Counted from the first letter of the stretch, positions 14,671 to 23,723 are shown. The stretch is 23,915 nt of DNA from Rickettsia typhi (GCA_945878545.1 CAMCTQ010000004.1:1-23915), one strand, 5' to 3'. The notes: a model not told the origin generated them from the sequence alone. Program-made: numbers and translations.

Positions 14671-15276
14671 ATGAAAGATATAAATTACATTATAAAAAAA
14701 AATAAAATTATAAAATATTCATTTCTTGTATCTGGAATCCTTGTTCTATTCTCAATATTTTTCAGCACTTCTAATGAAAAACAAGAATTAATTCCAAAAG
14801 ACTTAGATCCAAGTGCAACAAGTAACGCACCAAAAGAATTTAATTTAAATATGAATAATTCAATTTTTGAAGGATTAAATAAAGACAAACTACCTTATAA
14901 AATCAAAGCTAATGTCGTTACAAAACAAAATAATAGCATTTATAATTTAAATACTATTAATGCAAAATATAATATTTCAAATGGTGATCTACAAATCTTA
15001 GCAGATAATGGTGTGCTTAACGAAGCAACTAAACTTTTTATCCTATCTGAAAATGTTAAAATCATATTTAATAATCTCGTGTTAACTGACCTCACACTAA
15101 CTAGCAATAAAATAAATCTTAATTTAAACTCCAACATAGCGCATAGCCAGCACCCAGTTGAAGTTAGCTTTAAAAACTCCACAATTAAAGCCTCAAGTTT
15201 TAGTACTGATGATTCAAGTAACATAATAAATTTTGAAGGGAATGTCGTGTCAACATTTAATCTTAATGATTTCTAA
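14671..15276 (+). CDS. lptC: LPS export protein LptC
   Basis: 201 residues. One membrane helix near the N-terminus (about 16-32) anchors a periplasmic part rich in beta-strand repeats (NTINAKYNISNGDLQILADNG..., ENVKIIF), as in the LptC/LptA jellyroll. LptC receives LPS from LptB2FG and passes it to LptA. Sequence identity to better-known members is low, and the call leans on the topology and on its place between kdsD and lptA-lptB. Very Asn/Lys-rich, like other periplasmic proteins here. Confidence 0.85.
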   Translation: MKDINYIIKKNKIIKYSFLVSGILVLFSIFFSTSNEKQELIPKDLDPSATSNAPKEFNLNMNNSIFEGLNKDKLPYKIKANVVTKQNNSIYNLNTINAKYNISNGDLQILADNGVLNEATKLFILSENVKIIFNNLVLTDLTLTSNKINLNLNSNIAHSQHPVEVSFKNSTIKASSFSTDDSSNIINFEGNVVSTFNLNDF

Positions 15277-15742
15277 CTTTAGAATTTGCTATAGAGTTTT
15301 ACTGTTATTAGTGATTATTAGTAACCCTCTTTTTTCTAGTTTAGCAAATAAAGACTATAGCAAACCTAGTGATCCCAATATAACTATAACGTCAGATTCT
15401 CTTAATCTAGATAATAATAGTTTATCCGCAAGTTTTAAAGGATCAGTAACCATCATATTTGAGGATATGATACTAAAAACTAATGACTTAAAAATATATT
15501 ATACTAATGATAATAATAAAAGATCTATCAAGAAAATTGAAATCCCAGGTAAATTAAAGGCTTTTAAAAAATTTACTGACGAGATAGTAATTGCAGACAG
15601 TGGTGAATATATTGCAGCTTTAAGCAAACTGACTCTTGTAGGAAATGTAACTATGCAGAAAGATAAAAATATATTAGTTACCGATAAAATGATATATTTT
15701 ACCAAACTTAAATTAATGTCTAAAAAAGATAATGAAAGATAA
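15266..15742 (+). CDS. lptA: LPS transport periplasmic protein LptA (OstA-like)
   Basis: 158 residues from ATG 15266, which begins a clean signal peptide (MISNFRICYRVLLLLVIIS, cleavage likely after FSSLA). Starts at TTG 15233 or ATG 15242 would lengthen it by 11 or 8 residues and overlap lptC more. The mature part has the OstA pattern ITSDSLNLDNNSLSASFKGSV followed by repeated strand pairs (LKTNDLKIYY, ADSGEYIAALSKLTLVGNV, LVTDKMIYF). LptA bridges the periplasm, handing LPS from LptC to LptD. It overlaps lptC by 11 nt and lptB by 11 nt. Confidence 0.88.
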   Translation: MISNFRICYRVLLLLVIISNPLFSSLANKDYSKPSDPNITITSDSLNLDNNSLSASFKGSVTIIFEDMILKTNDLKIYYTNDNNKRSIKKIEIPGKLKAFKKFTDEIVIADSGEYIAALSKLTLVGNVTMQKDKNILVTDKMIYFTKLKLMSKKDNER

Positions 15743-16460
15743 ATTAGTAATTCAGAATATTTCAAAATCATATAATAAAAAACCGGTCTTATCGGATATA
15801 TCTATTGAACTAAAACAAGGAGAGGCTGTTGGACTACTTGGTCCTAATGGAGCCGGAAAAACTACTTTATTTGGTATAATAATAGGCATAATAAAAACAG
15901 ATTCCGGGCGACTATCACTAAAAGATCACGATATTACAAACTTACCTATATACATTAGAGCACAACTTGGTATTAGTTATTTACCACAAGAATCTTCGAT
16001 TTTTAGAGATATGAACGTTAGAGATAATATTAAGGCAATCTTAGAAATTAAAATTTCTGATAAGGAAGAAATAGAACAAAAAGCCACTGAATTACTAGAT
16101 GAATTTTCAATAAGTCACTTACAGAACAAAATAGCATCAACTTTATCAGGCGGGGAACGTAGGAGACTTGAAATAGCACGCACTCTAGCATCAGACCCAC
16201 GTTTCATTTTATTAGACGAACCACTAGCTGGAATAGACCCAATTGCTGTAAATGATATAAAACGCCTTGTATGCCATCTAAAAAAACGTAATATAGGTAT
16301 TCTTATTACTGATCATAATGTTAAAGAGACTTTAGATATAGTTGATCGTGCTTATATTATATATGATGGTAAAATTCTTATGGAGGGCATCCCAAATGAA
16401 ATTATTGACAGTGCAAAGGTAAGAGAAGTATACCTTGGCAAAACTTTTGGAAGGAATTAG
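15732..16460 (+). CDS. lptB: LPS export ABC transporter ATP-binding protein LptB
   Basis: 242 residues. Walker A GPNGAGKT (37-44), Q-loop Gln86, signature LSGGE (138-142), Walker B FILLDE (158-163) and switch His195 (ITDHNV) are all intact. LptB powers extraction of LPS from the inner membrane with LptF and LptG, which are not in this window. It closes the kdsD-lptC-lptA-lptB run and faces the convergent hda-like gene 23 nt away; no strong terminator is visible between. Confidence 0.96.
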   Translation: MKDKLVIQNISKSYNKKPVLSDISIELKQGEAVGLLGPNGAGKTTLFGIIIGIIKTDSGRLSLKDHDITNLPIYIRAQLGISYLPQESSIFRDMNVRDNIKAILEIKISDKEEIEQKATELLDEFSISHLQNKIASTLSGGERRRLEIARTLASDPRFILLDEPLAGIDPIAVNDIKRLVCHLKKRNIGILITDHNVKETLDIVDRAYIIYDGKILMEGIPNEIIDSAKVREVYLGKTFGRN

Positions 16461-16483
16461 CAAAACCCATTAATACTGGTAAG

Positions 16484-17146
16484 CTATAGCAAAACACTCT
16501 CAAGAATATGTTTTATAAACGGCACAGTGATTCTTTTTTTGTTTTCTAAAGCATTTTGATTTATATCTTTTATCACTGATAAGATTTTTGGGAATTCACG
16601 AGGCAAAACCTTAACAAGATAATTTATAACATCATCATTGACAAGAATTGACAGATTAGAAAACTGTTTAAAAATTAAGATTCTCATCAATTCATCATCA
16701 ACCATTAAAATGTCAATTTTATTGACTGAATTTATTCTGGAAGATAAATCAGCAAGCTTTATCTCTGGAATCTTGGTTAAAGTTATTAGTAGGTATTTAT
16801 TATTTTCGTGCAATATATTAAAATAATGTAGAATATCCTCTTCATCCCAACTAGCATCAAATCCATCAATGATAAAAGCTTGATGATATTCTAGAATAGA
16901 ACTCGTTAATTCGTGGTTTTTCTTTAAAAATAGAGCACCTGTTTTTTTTGCCCATAAATTTGCCAAAAAACTTTTGCCAGAAGACTTTGGACCTTTTATT
17001 ATTAATACTTTTGAATATGGTAGAACACCAAAATTACTTGACCAGTCATTTATATATTTGTAAGCAAGTTGATTAGAACTAGACTCAATAAAGTCATTAC
17101 AATGGTCTGGTAATTCATTAGCTAAAGAAAATGTTATTTGCTGCAT
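16484..17146 (-). CDS. hda: DnaA-related ATPase, Hda-like
   Basis: 220 residues. It has a DnaA-type AAA+ core: Walker A GPKSSGKS (52-59) and a Walker B-like FIIDGFD (91-97), with sensor-region sequence LITLTKIPE near 137-145. The DnaA C-terminal DNA-binding helix-turn-helix is absent, as in Hda, which with the sliding clamp stimulates ATP hydrolysis by DnaA and prevents re-initiation. Conservation is modest. Its position 15 nt after a PerM-type gene is the order known for alphaproteobacterial hdaA, which supports the call. A clamp-binding motif could be the N-terminal QQITFSL, close to the QLxLxL-type motif of Hda. Confidence 0.82.
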   Translation of the reverse strand: MQQITFSLANELPDHCNDFIESSSNQLAYKYINDWSSNFGVLPYSKVLIIKGPKSSGKSFLANLWAKKTGALFLKKNHELTSSILEYHQAFIIDGFDASWDEEDILHYFNILHENNKYLLITLTKIPEIKLADLSSRINSVNKIDILMVDDELMRILIFKQFSNLSILVNDDVINYLVKVLPREFPKILSVIKDINQNALENKKRITVPFIKHILESVLL

Positions 17147-17161
17147 AGTAAAACCCTGCCC

Positions 17162-18205
17162 CTAATTATTATAAATCTTACTAGATTTATAATAATCGAT
17201 CATATGAAATAATAATATTTTTATTACCCCAGCAATTGGGATGGCAAAAACTATACCTACAAAACCAAAAACACTACCGGCTGCAAATACAGAGAATATT
17301 ATCCAAACTGGGTGCAACCCTATTTTATCTCCTATTATTTTTGGAGTAAGTATGTAGCTCTCGATAATATGAGCAATAATAAATAGAATTAATACATACA
17401 CTATCTCAATTGATGCCCCATAGGAAAAATAGCAACTGACGGTCATCAAAAACAGTGATATTAGCGCTCCAATAAATGGTATCACAACCAAAAATCCAGC
17501 TGTTATTCCAAGTAAAAGAGCTAGGTCAATACCAATTAAATTTAATCCTATAAGATAATAAGCACTCAGTAATAAACATATATTGAGCTGCCCTCTTATA
17601 TAAGCTGATAGCAAAATATTAATATCAGAAAATATCTCTCCAACTTTACTTTTTTCCTTACGTGGTAGTATTGATTCTACGCTCTTAAGCATTTTAGGCC
17701 AATCTCTTAGAAAATAGTATAAAATTACTGGAACCAATATGATTATAGCAAAAAAATTGATCGTCGCTAATGTATAACTCCAAATATTATTCGCAGCAGC
17801 AATAACAACTGAAAACGCCGAGTTAATAAAGGTTTGCAATGATTCTGAAACCTTATTTGCAATGTCAGGATCAATTGTATCAACCCGTGCTAAAAGGTAA
17901 CTCAGTCCAACGTTAAAGTTGTTTTTGTAATTAGGTATTTTGGTTATAAATACAGCAATTTGGTTATAAATAATCGGCAATAAAACCATCAATATTATAA
18001 TAAAACTGCTAATAAACACACTAAATATTCCAGCTGAAATCAAACTTCTTGGAAGATTAAATCTTCTGGAGTTATTATCTATTATCGGCTGAAGTAAGTA
18101 TGCAAAAATGAATGAAATTACAAATGGAACTAAAGTCTCTGACACCAGATATACAATGCTAGCGACAACCAAAAACACCAAACTCCAGAAAACTAATTTA
18201 TTCAT
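17162..18205 (-). CDS. perM: AI-2E family transporter / PerM-type membrane protein
   Basis: 347 residues with about eight membrane helices and a central soluble stretch (LPRKEKSKVGEIFSDI). The C-terminal GLHPVWIIFSVFAAGSVFG and IPIAGVIKI are the family hallmarks of AI-2E/PerM proteins. Members are proposed to export small molecules or ions; the substrate here is unknown. The adjacency to an hda-like gene is conserved in alphaproteobacteria, so the symbol reflects family and context, not function. Confidence 0.88.
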   Translation of the reverse strand: MNKLVFWSLVFLVVASIVYLVSETLVPFVISFIFAYLLQPIIDNNSRRFNLPRSLISAGIFSVFISSFIIILMVLLPIIYNQIAVFITKIPNYKNNFNVGLSYLLARVDTIDPDIANKVSESLQTFINSAFSVVIAAANNIWSYTLATINFFAIIILVPVILYYFLRDWPKMLKSVESILPRKEKSKVGEIFSDINILLSAYIRGQLNICLLLSAYYLIGLNLIGIDLALLLGITAGFLVVIPFIGALISLFLMTVSCYFSYGASIEIVYVLILFIIAHIIESYILTPKIIGDKIGLHPVWIIFSVFAAGSVFGFVGIVFAIPIAGVIKILLFHMIDYYKSSKIYNN

Positions 18206-18260
18206 AAATTATTACTTTGATTTTAAACCATATATTCTCTTAACTTGGCAAAACTTATCT

Positions 18261-18352
18261 AGCTTAATTGTGATAAGCGTTTTGTAAGCCCTGCTGTGCT
18301 CACGTAGTTATCTAAGCTGGCAAGCTTACTCATAAGAGTACACAATTAAACT
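18261..18352. repeat. 92-bp palindromic element between csaA and perM
   Basis: Ends AGCTTAATTGTG (18261-18272) and CACAATTAAACT (18341-18352) pair over 11 of 12 bases. Inside, after 11 unpaired nt on each side, GTAAGC (18284-18289) pairs with GCTTAC (18324-18329). A smaller alternative hairpin CTTATC/GATAAG (18254-18259, 18272-18277) overlaps the left arm. The core around CTGTGCTCACG resembles dispersed Rickettsiales repeats. The rest of the 187-nt gap (18206-18392) shows no gene. Confidence 0.6.
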
Positions 18353-18392
18353 GGTTTTGTATATATGCCAATCAATATCGTTAGAAGGAGCG

Positions 18393-18728
18393 TTAATGTA
18401 ATTTTTTACCGTTTGGCACTTCTGGTACAATAGTTACAAGAGCAATACTTCCATTTTCATCAGAGAAACCAACCAACAAAAATTGTGATAAAAAACCTGC
18501 GATATTTTTCTCGCCTAAATTCACACACCCCACAATTTTTTTACCAACTAAGGTTTCTGGTGTGTAATGTACTGTAACTTGCGCTGAGGTTTGTAGCACT
18601 CCAATTTCGGAACCAAAATCAGCCCACACTTTGTATGCTGGCTTTTTTGCACGAGGGAATTCTTCTACATTAATTATTGTACCAGAACGTAAATCCACAC
18701 GCTCAAAATCTTCATATGTTATTGTCAT
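18393..18728 (-). CDS. csaA: CsaA-type chaperone / tRNA-binding domain protein
   Basis: Start at ATG 18728 gives 111 residues, the normal CsaA length, with GGAG (18733-18736) 4 nt upstream; a longer frame from 18764 adds 12 residues with no family match. The protein is a single EMAP/tRNA-binding OB fold: VDLRSGTIINVEEFPRAKKPAYKVWADFG then LQTSAQVTVHYTPETLVGKKIVGCVNLGEK. CsaA is a homodimer with export-chaperone activity in Bacillus; the family also binds RNA. The physiological role in this lineage is not known. It lies 54 nt after the DUF2066 gene. Confidence 0.95.
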   Translation of the reverse strand: MTITYEDFERVDLRSGTIINVEEFPRAKKPAYKVWADFGSEIGVLQTSAQVTVHYTPETLVGKKIVGCVNLGEKNIAGFLSQFLLVGFSDENGSIALVTIVPEVPNGKKLH

Positions 18729-18782
18729 AACACTCCGTGACCTTTTAAAGTCTCTAAATAACAAGTTGTATAATCAAAAAGA

Positions 18783-19961
18783 TTACCCACCTTTCTTGAC
18801 GTCAATCAAATTATATAAACTACCATGAATTTTGTAGCTTAAACCATTTAAATACAACCCTTCTGCCAAATCAAATTCTGAAGCATTTGTATAGATAAGT
18901 ATTTTATATTTTGTATCATAATCATGCTCAATAGAAAACTTATCAATCTGACTAACTTTATTCAATTTATCGACTACTAAATCCATTTCTTCTTGATTAA
19001 AAACATCAAAATTCATAATTATTGGTCTTTGCTCCTTATCTTCATCATTATCATTATTTTTCTGACTAGCTAATTCACTTTCTGGGTTAGTTCGGAGCGC
19101 CCCATAAAGATTAATCACTTTATCAATTACTGAACCTACATTATAAGAAATATCCTCTAATGAAGATAATTCATAGTCATCTTCTAATTGTACATTATTT
19201 ACTTCATCAGGACTTAGAACATAAGTATTAACTCTCATTAAACTCTCGCCTGTTCTCCGATTTGTAAAAAACTCAGTGGTAATAATCATTACATTTTTAA
19301 ACAAAACATTGGGGAACGTTTCAAGAAAGTCATTATAATTCAAATGCAATATATTTTCAGGAGTTATTTTCTTGGTAGCAAGAAGACTCTTGGTTGGGTA
19401 TAAAATTTTATGACTGTTCAGAGTAGCTTTAGATTCATACCAAATATCATTCCATTTCTTCTCCTTATCCCAAATATTGAAAACATTTCTCTGTTTAAAA
19501 ACTGGTAAAATAAGAGCTTCGTAAAACATATCTTGAACCACGTTATTACCATAATCTAACAACAATTGATACAACTTGGCTTTATCATATTGATATGTCA
19601 CGGTGGCATTATATTTTTCAATAGTCGAGAGTTCGTCAAACAGCATCACAGGTTTAAAAACTTCTTTTAATCTTGAATAAGGTGCTTCTTGTATATCACT
19701 ATGTTTGATACCCATCTTGTCAGCAACCAGAAAAAACGCTCTCATCATGCCACGTTCATGCGCCTTAATTTTTGCCTCATATTTATTATTACCAGTAGCT
19801 TCAATAAAAACTTCGGAAATTTCATAGGTCGCACATTGCGCCAGCTTCGGGCACAATATCAAAAAAACAACTAAAACTAAAAAACTCCCCTTTAAACTTG
19901 GGAAGTTAAAAGCAATAGCCTTAGATTTTAGTATATTATTTTGCACTCTTACCGCTACCAT
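18783..19961 (-). CDS. DUF2066-domain secreted protein of unknown function
   Basis: 392 residues. A hydrophobic segment (about 26-42, GSFLVLVVFLILCPKLAQC) followed by ATYEISEV is a signal peptide or anchor, so the protein is probably periplasmic or outer-membrane associated. The start of the mature part (VFIEATGNNKYEAKIKAHERGMMRAFF) matches the DUF2066 family found in alphaproteobacteria, which has no established function. Acidic runs (KNNDNDEDKEQ around 307-317) separate two domains. The gene begins 2 nt after grpE, so it is probably cotranscribed with that heat-shock gene. I do not recognise catalytic motifs. Confidence 0.8.
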   Translation of the reverse strand: MVAVRVQNNILKSKAIAFNFPSLKGSFLVLVVFLILCPKLAQCATYEISEVFIEATGNNKYEAKIKAHERGMMRAFFLVADKMGIKHSDIQEAPYSRLKEVFKPVMLFDELSTIEKYNATVTYQYDKAKLYQLLLDYGNNVVQDMFYEALILPVFKQRNVFNIWDKEKKWNDIWYESKATLNSHKILYPTKSLLATKKITPENILHLNYNDFLETFPNVLFKNVMIITTEFFTNRRTGESLMRVNTYVLSPDEVNNVQLEDDYELSSLEDISYNVGSVIDKVINLYGALRTNPESELASQKNNDNDEDKEQRPIIMNFDVFNQEEMDLVVDKLNKVSQIDKFSIEHDYDTKYKILIYTNASEFDLAEGLYLNGLSYKIHGSLYNLIDVKKGG

Positions 19962-19963
19962 AA

Positions 19964-20587
19964 TTATTTCTTTGCTACAGCAACTGAAGCAGGCCTAATC
20001 AATCTATCTTTAATTTTATAACCAACTTGCATTGTGCTAACTATACTACCTTCTTTATGCTGATCTGTCACCACTTGTGATATCGCATAGTGGTTATTAT
20101 AATCAAAATTATCTCCCGCGTGCGGTTCTATTGATTCTATACCATGTTTTTTAAACACATCTATTAATGCGTCCCTTGTCATACTTATGCCTTCAATAAT
20201 TATTTTAGTATCACTATCTAAATTTTCTGGAACATGCAATAACGCTCTAGAAAAATTGTCAATAACAGGCACAAGGTCTTTGGCAAAACTAACTATTGCA
20301 TAATCTTTAGCTTCTTCGACTTTTTTATTCATTCTATGCCTTGTATTCTCAGATTCTGCTATAGCACGAAGCAACTTGTCTTGCATTAAATCAATTTGAT
20401 CAGTCAAATTGGTTATTAAGTCAGTATCGTTTTCTTCTGTAATAAGCTTCTGTCCTTCATGTTCATCATCAAGAAGTTTCTGCTCCACGTTTATATTATT
20501 ATGATGATTTCCATCAAGATTTTGCCCATGTTCCATCTTATAAACATCTTTAACTTTGTCTCCGCTCTGATCTTTGTTTTCTTCCAT
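19964..20587 (-). CDS. grpE: Nucleotide exchange factor GrpE
   Basis: 207 residues. An acidic low-complexity N-terminus (about 1-50) precedes a long coiled coil (about 53-98, LTDQIDLMQDKLLRAIAESENTRHRMNKK), then the four-helix region (VPVIDNFSRAL) and the C-terminal beta wing with GDNFDYNNHYAISQV and GYKIKDRLIRPASVAVAK. GrpE dimers release ADP from DnaK and act as a thermosensor in some bacteria. Divergent from rph across a 105-nt gap that carries overlapping promoters, one with heat-shock character. Confidence 0.97.
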   Translation of the reverse strand: MEENKDQSGDKVKDVYKMEHGQNLDGNHHNNINVEQKLLDDEHEGQKLITEENDTDLITNLTDQIDLMQDKLLRAIAESENTRHRMNKKVEEAKDYAIVSFAKDLVPVIDNFSRALLHVPENLDSDTKIIIEGISMTRDALIDVFKKHGIESIEPHAGDNFDYNNHYAISQVVTDQHKEGSIVSTMQVGYKIKDRLIRPASVAVAKK

Positions 20588-20609
20588 AGTTTTAAAATCG
20601 ATATTTTAG

Positions 20610-20638
20610 TTGCCTTGGTATACTCTTTAAAATATAGT
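20610..20638 (+). promoter_or_regulatory. Candidate sigma-70 promoter for rph
   Basis: TTGCCT (20610-20615, 4 of 6) and TATAGT (20633-20638, 5 of 6) lie 17 nt apart, the ideal spacing, with transcription expected near 20645 and a start codon at 20693. The -10 box shares its base pairs with the opposing grpE promoter. Confidence 0.5.
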
Positions 20639-20659
20639 ACAAGAACATAGTTTTTCAAG
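20631..20659 (-). promoter_or_regulatory. Candidate heat-shock (RpoH) promoter for grpE
   Basis: On the minus strand CTTGAAA (20653-20659) is followed, 17 nt after CTTG, by ACTATATTTT (-10 region 20631-20638 and on). This fits the alphaproteobacterial RpoH pattern CTTG-N17/18-CYTATNT apart from the first base of the -10. Transcription would start about 35-40 nt before the grpE ATG. Confidence 0.5.
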
Positions 20660-20692
20660 ATATAAATAATTTTTCATTCATTATTCAAGCTT

Positions 20693-21415
20693 ATGTTTCG
20701 CCCCTCTAAAAGAAAGAACAACCAAATGCGAGATATATCTATCGAAAAAAACATACTGAATAATGCAGATGGTTCTTGTTTGATAAAATTCGCCAACACG
20801 CAGGTCATATGTTCTGCTTCCATAGAAAATTCAGTACCTAGATTCTTAAAAGGCAAGAATAGCGGCTGGATTACCGCAGAATACGGTATGCTACCGAGAT
20901 CCACTGAACAAAGAATGCAGAGAGAAGCCACTAAAGGTAGCCAAGGCGGCAGAACTCAAGAAATCCAAAGATTGATTGGTAGATCCCTCAGATCAACAGT
21001 TGACTTACACTCACTAGGAGAAAGACAAATAATAATTGACTGCGATGTCATAAACGCCGATGGAGGCACAAGAACTGCAGCAATTACAGGTAGTTATGTC
21101 GCATTGCATTTAGCCATTAGATCGCTGCTAGACAGAAAAATCATCAGAAACAACCCCTTAAAATGCCAAGTAGCAGCAATATCATGTGGTATATACAAAG
21201 GTCAAGCAATTGTAGATCTTGATTACATAGAGGATAGTAGCGCAGATGTAGATGCTAATTTCGTTTTTGGCTCGAATGGCAACATCATTGAAGTACAAGC
21301 TACTGGCGAAAAAAGTGATTTTAACCAACAACAATTAATAGCAATGCTTGACTTAGCACAAGAAGCTGCTTCAAAATTATTTCAAATACAAAATCAAGTT
21401 TTGCTTGAGCTTTAA
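20693..21415 (+). CDS. rph: Ribonuclease PH
   Basis: 240 residues, normal. [15 protein letters not shown] and [13 protein letters not shown] are typical; [17 protein letters not shown] (active-site phosphate arginines) and [17 protein letters not shown] carry the catalytic Asp and GGTR loop. The phosphorolytic exonuclease trims tRNA 3' ends. Divergence from grpE is a common alphaproteobacterial arrangement. The C-terminal end is complete. Confidence 0.98.
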   Translation: MFRPSKRKNNQMRDISIEKNILNNADGSCLIKFANTQVICSASIENSVPRFLKGKNSGWITAEYGMLPRSTEQRMQREATKGSQGGRTQEIQRLIGRSLRSTVDLHSLGERQIIIDCDVINADGGTRTAAITGSYVALHLAIRSLLDRKIIRNNPLKCQVAAISCGIYKGQAIVDLDYIEDSSADVDANFVFGSNGNIIEVQATGEKSDFNQQQLIAMLDLAQEAASKLFQIQNQVLLEL

Positions 21416-21461
21416 ACTCTAGTTATCCTAAGCTCTTGTAAACTCAAATAAATAGAATGTG

Positions 21462-22082
21462 ATGACAAGTTTTTTTTGGCTAGCTCTTATCAAAGGTTAC
21501 ACTACTACAGCCGGGTTAATAATCGCTATAGGAGCCCAAAACGCTTTTATCTTAAGACAAGGGTTGCTTAAATCACATGTTCTGATAGTTGCAGTTTTAG
21601 CATCTATTATAGATATCTTTATGATAATCTTGGGTGTTAATGGCCTTGGATTTATTATTGCATCTAATTATTATTTAATGCTTGCGGCAAAATATGGGGG
21701 CATACTGTTCTTATTCCTGTATGGATGCAAATGTTTCTACTCAGCTTTATTTAAGGTGATCTCTATTGATGACGAACATGTAATAGCAAAAAGATCCATT
21801 AGAGCAACAATTATAACTCTTCTTGCGACGAGTTTCTTAAACCCCCATATGTATCTTGATACAATACTGCTTATAGGAACTATAGGAGCCGGATTACATG
21901 AAAACCAAAGAGTATACTACATCATTGGGGCAAGCATAGCATCTACTATGTGGTTCTTTTGCCTATCATACGGGGCTCGTTTACTAATACCGTTTTTTAA
22001 AAAACCAATATCATGGAAAATATTAGACACATTAATTGGAATAATTATGTGGTGTATAGCATACTCAATTTGTTATATATAG
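21462..22082 (+). CDS. LysE/ArgO-family amino acid exporter
   Basis: 206 residues from ATG 21462; a GTG at 21459 would add one residue. Six membrane helices. GLIIAIGAQNAFILRQGL (18-35) and FLNPHMYLDT (about 130-139) are the conserved LysE/ArgO sequences, with AxGAQN at the predicted pore. The family exports basic amino acids (lysine, arginine) or related compounds. It lies 47 nt after rph. The substrate here is inferred only; in a host-associated cell it may serve osmotic or cationic amino acid balance. Confidence 0.9.
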   Translation: MTSFFWLALIKGYTTTAGLIIAIGAQNAFILRQGLLKSHVLIVAVLASIIDIFMIILGVNGLGFIIASNYYLMLAAKYGGILFLFLYGCKCFYSALFKVISIDDEHVIAKRSIRATIITLLATSFLNPHMYLDTILLIGTIGAGLHENQRVYYIIGASIASTMWFFCLSYGARLLIPFFKKPISWKILDTLIGIIMWCIAYSICYI

Positions 22083-22102
22083 AACTAATGAGCATATATG
22101 GG

Positions 22103-22618
22103 TTAGCTAGCTTTTTCTTTTAAGAAGGCAATTACGTTAGCAATATCTTCTGGTTTGCTGATACCAGCAAATGACATTTTAGTACCAGGAATAAATTTAG
22201 AAGGTTTATGCAAAAACTTAAATAAACTTTCGTCATCCCACTCCCCTCCAGCGGCTTCCAGAGCTTTTGAATAAGCAAAATCTTTTCTATGAGCTTTTGG
22301 TCCTCCAGGAACTTTCCATAAATTTGGACCGACTTTATTTGCTCCGCCGTTGTCAAAACTATGACAAGAAACACATCTTTTTATTACAATCCCACCAGCT
22401 TCAGCATTAGCTTTGGCCATCAATGCTTTAACATCAATTGGCGCTTCTTGAACACCACCAGCAACGGACTTGGATTCTTCAATTTCTAAGTGATATCCCC
22501 TTTGAGACAATTCAAGCTTTGGTTTGTATAAAATATTTGCAACAAAACCAACGACCATTGCAATCAAACTAGCGAGTAATATAGCAGCAGCAATTTTATT
22601 TAACTCTATCCCAGACAT
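22103..22618 (-). CDS. cycM: Membrane-anchored cytochrome c of the CycM/c-552 type
   Basis: 171 residues from ATG 22618; an alternative ATG at 22654 adds 12 residues without family resemblance. An uncleaved N-terminal membrane helix (about 8-31) anchors a class I cytochrome c: heme site CVSCH (82-86), axial Met148 in GTKMSF, and the KVGPNLW motif. It carries electrons between the bc1 complex and terminal oxidase on the periplasmic side. It lies 42 nt after tsaD on the same strand and faces lysE convergently. Confidence 0.95.
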   Translation of the reverse strand: MSGIELNKIAAAILLASLIAMVVGFVANILYKPKLELSQRGYHLEIEESKSVAGGVQEAPIDVKALMAKANAEAGGIVIKRCVSCHSFDNGGANKVGPNLWKVPGGPKAHRKDFAYSKALEAAGGEWDDESLFKFLHKPSKFIPGTKMSFAGISKPEDIANVIAFLKEKAS

Positions 22619-22660
22619 AATTTTATTCTTGTTATTGACAAAATATACATGCAAAAATAT

Positions 22661-23689
22661 CTACAAATCTTCTAAACTCCAGCGAGCCCTTGGCTTGAAA
22701 CTCACATCGTTTATTATACCAGCACTAAAGCGCTCCAGTCCAGCAAAAGCTATCATCGCAGCATTATCGGTACATAATTTTATTGGCGGTGCAACAAAAT
22801 GATACAAACATTCTTGAGCTAGCAACCTAATAGCAGACCTTAAAACTTCATTAGAAGCAACCCCTCCTGCCATTACTAAAGTCTTACCACTTGCAATTTT
22901 TTCGTATTCATTAATAGCATATTTTGTTTTTTTGTAAATAATATTACTAACTGCTTTTTGAAAACTTGCTGCAACATCACAAATATCTTGGTCAGATAAC
23001 ATACCTAGCTTCTCTATTGTTAATCTTGCAGCTGTTTTTAAACCCGAAAAAGACATGTCACAATTTTTGCGATCGATCATTGGTAGAGGAAATACAAAAC
23101 GATTTTCATCACCTAACGTTGCTTTTTTTTCTATTTCTGGGCCTCCAGGAAAACCAAGATTCATCATTTTGGCAACTTTATCAAAGGCTTCACCTATTGC
23201 ATCATCTAAAGTTTGACCTAAAATTTTATATTTGCCCAAACCCAAAACAGCTACATATTGACAATGCCCACCACTAGCAAGCAAAAGTAAATAAGGATAC
23301 TTTATTTGATTGGTTAATCTGGCAGTCAAAGCATGGCCTTCAAGATGATTTACAGCTATAAAAGGTTTTTTAAGAACACTGGAGATGGCTTTGGCAAACA
23401 TCGCGCCGACAATAACACCGCCGATAAGACCAGGTCCACAAGTGGCAGATATTACATCTAACTCCTTGATATTCATGTTAGCTTCAGATAACGCAACTTC
23501 CATGGCTTTTTTTAAATTTTTCATGTGAGACCTGGCGGCAATCTCAGGCACCACCCCCTGAAACATCTCATGCTCATTTTTTTGAGAAATAATGACGTTA
23601 GAGAGTATACGAAGGTTAGAATCAATGATCGCAACACCTGTATCATCACAACTAGATTCTATACCAAGAACTCTAATATATTTTGACAA
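22661..23689 (-). CDS. tsaD: tRNA N6-adenosine threonylcarbamoyltransferase TsaD
   Basis: 342 residues. [14 protein letters not shown] (8-21) begins the ASKHA fold; the metal-binding HxxxH is His115/His119 (NHLEGHALT), with ASGGHCQY and [10 protein letters not shown] in order. TsaD transfers the threonylcarbamoyl group to A37 of ANN-decoding tRNAs. The start codon is TTG (23687-23689); no ATG lies in frame ahead of the conserved N-terminus. AGGG, 7 nt upstream, is the likely Shine-Dalgarno. It lies 34 nt after the truncated ORF at the window edge and upstream of cycM. Confidence 0.97.
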   Translation of the reverse strand: MSKYIRVLGIESSCDDTGVAIIDSNLRILSNVIISQKNEHEMFQGVVPEIAARSHMKNLKKAMEVALSEANMNIKELDVISATCGPGLIGGVIVGAMFAKAISSVLKKPFIAVNHLEGHALTARLTNQIKYPYLLLLASGGHCQYVAVLGLGKYKILGQTLDDAIGEAFDKVAKMMNLGFPGGPEIEKKATLGDENRFVFPLPMIDRKNCDMSFSGLKTAARLTIEKLGMLSDQDICDVAASFQKAVSNIIYKKTKYAINEYEKIASGKTLVMAGGVASNEVLRSAIRLLAQECLYHFVAPPIKLCTDNAAMIAFAGLERFSAGIINDVSFKPRARWSLEDL

Positions 23690-23723
23690 TCCTCTACCCT
23701 ACTTTAAGTTTACTATAATACAC

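Noticed and set aside
16461..16483. Possible terminator between lptB and the hda-like gene
   Set aside because: Only a weak, short stem is visible and no T-run on either strand; not reported as a feature.
17939..17972. 14-base direct repeat (TTTGGTTATAAATA, period 20) in perM
   Set aside because: Both copies fall in normal perM coding sequence (the IIYNQIAVFITKIP region), where the translation looks family-typical; probably coincidence in AT-rich DNA.
22132..22374. 80-residue minus-strand frame overlapping cycM
   Set aside because: Another frame of the cycM gene, which has the intact CVSCH heme site and Met ligand; the alternative has no support.
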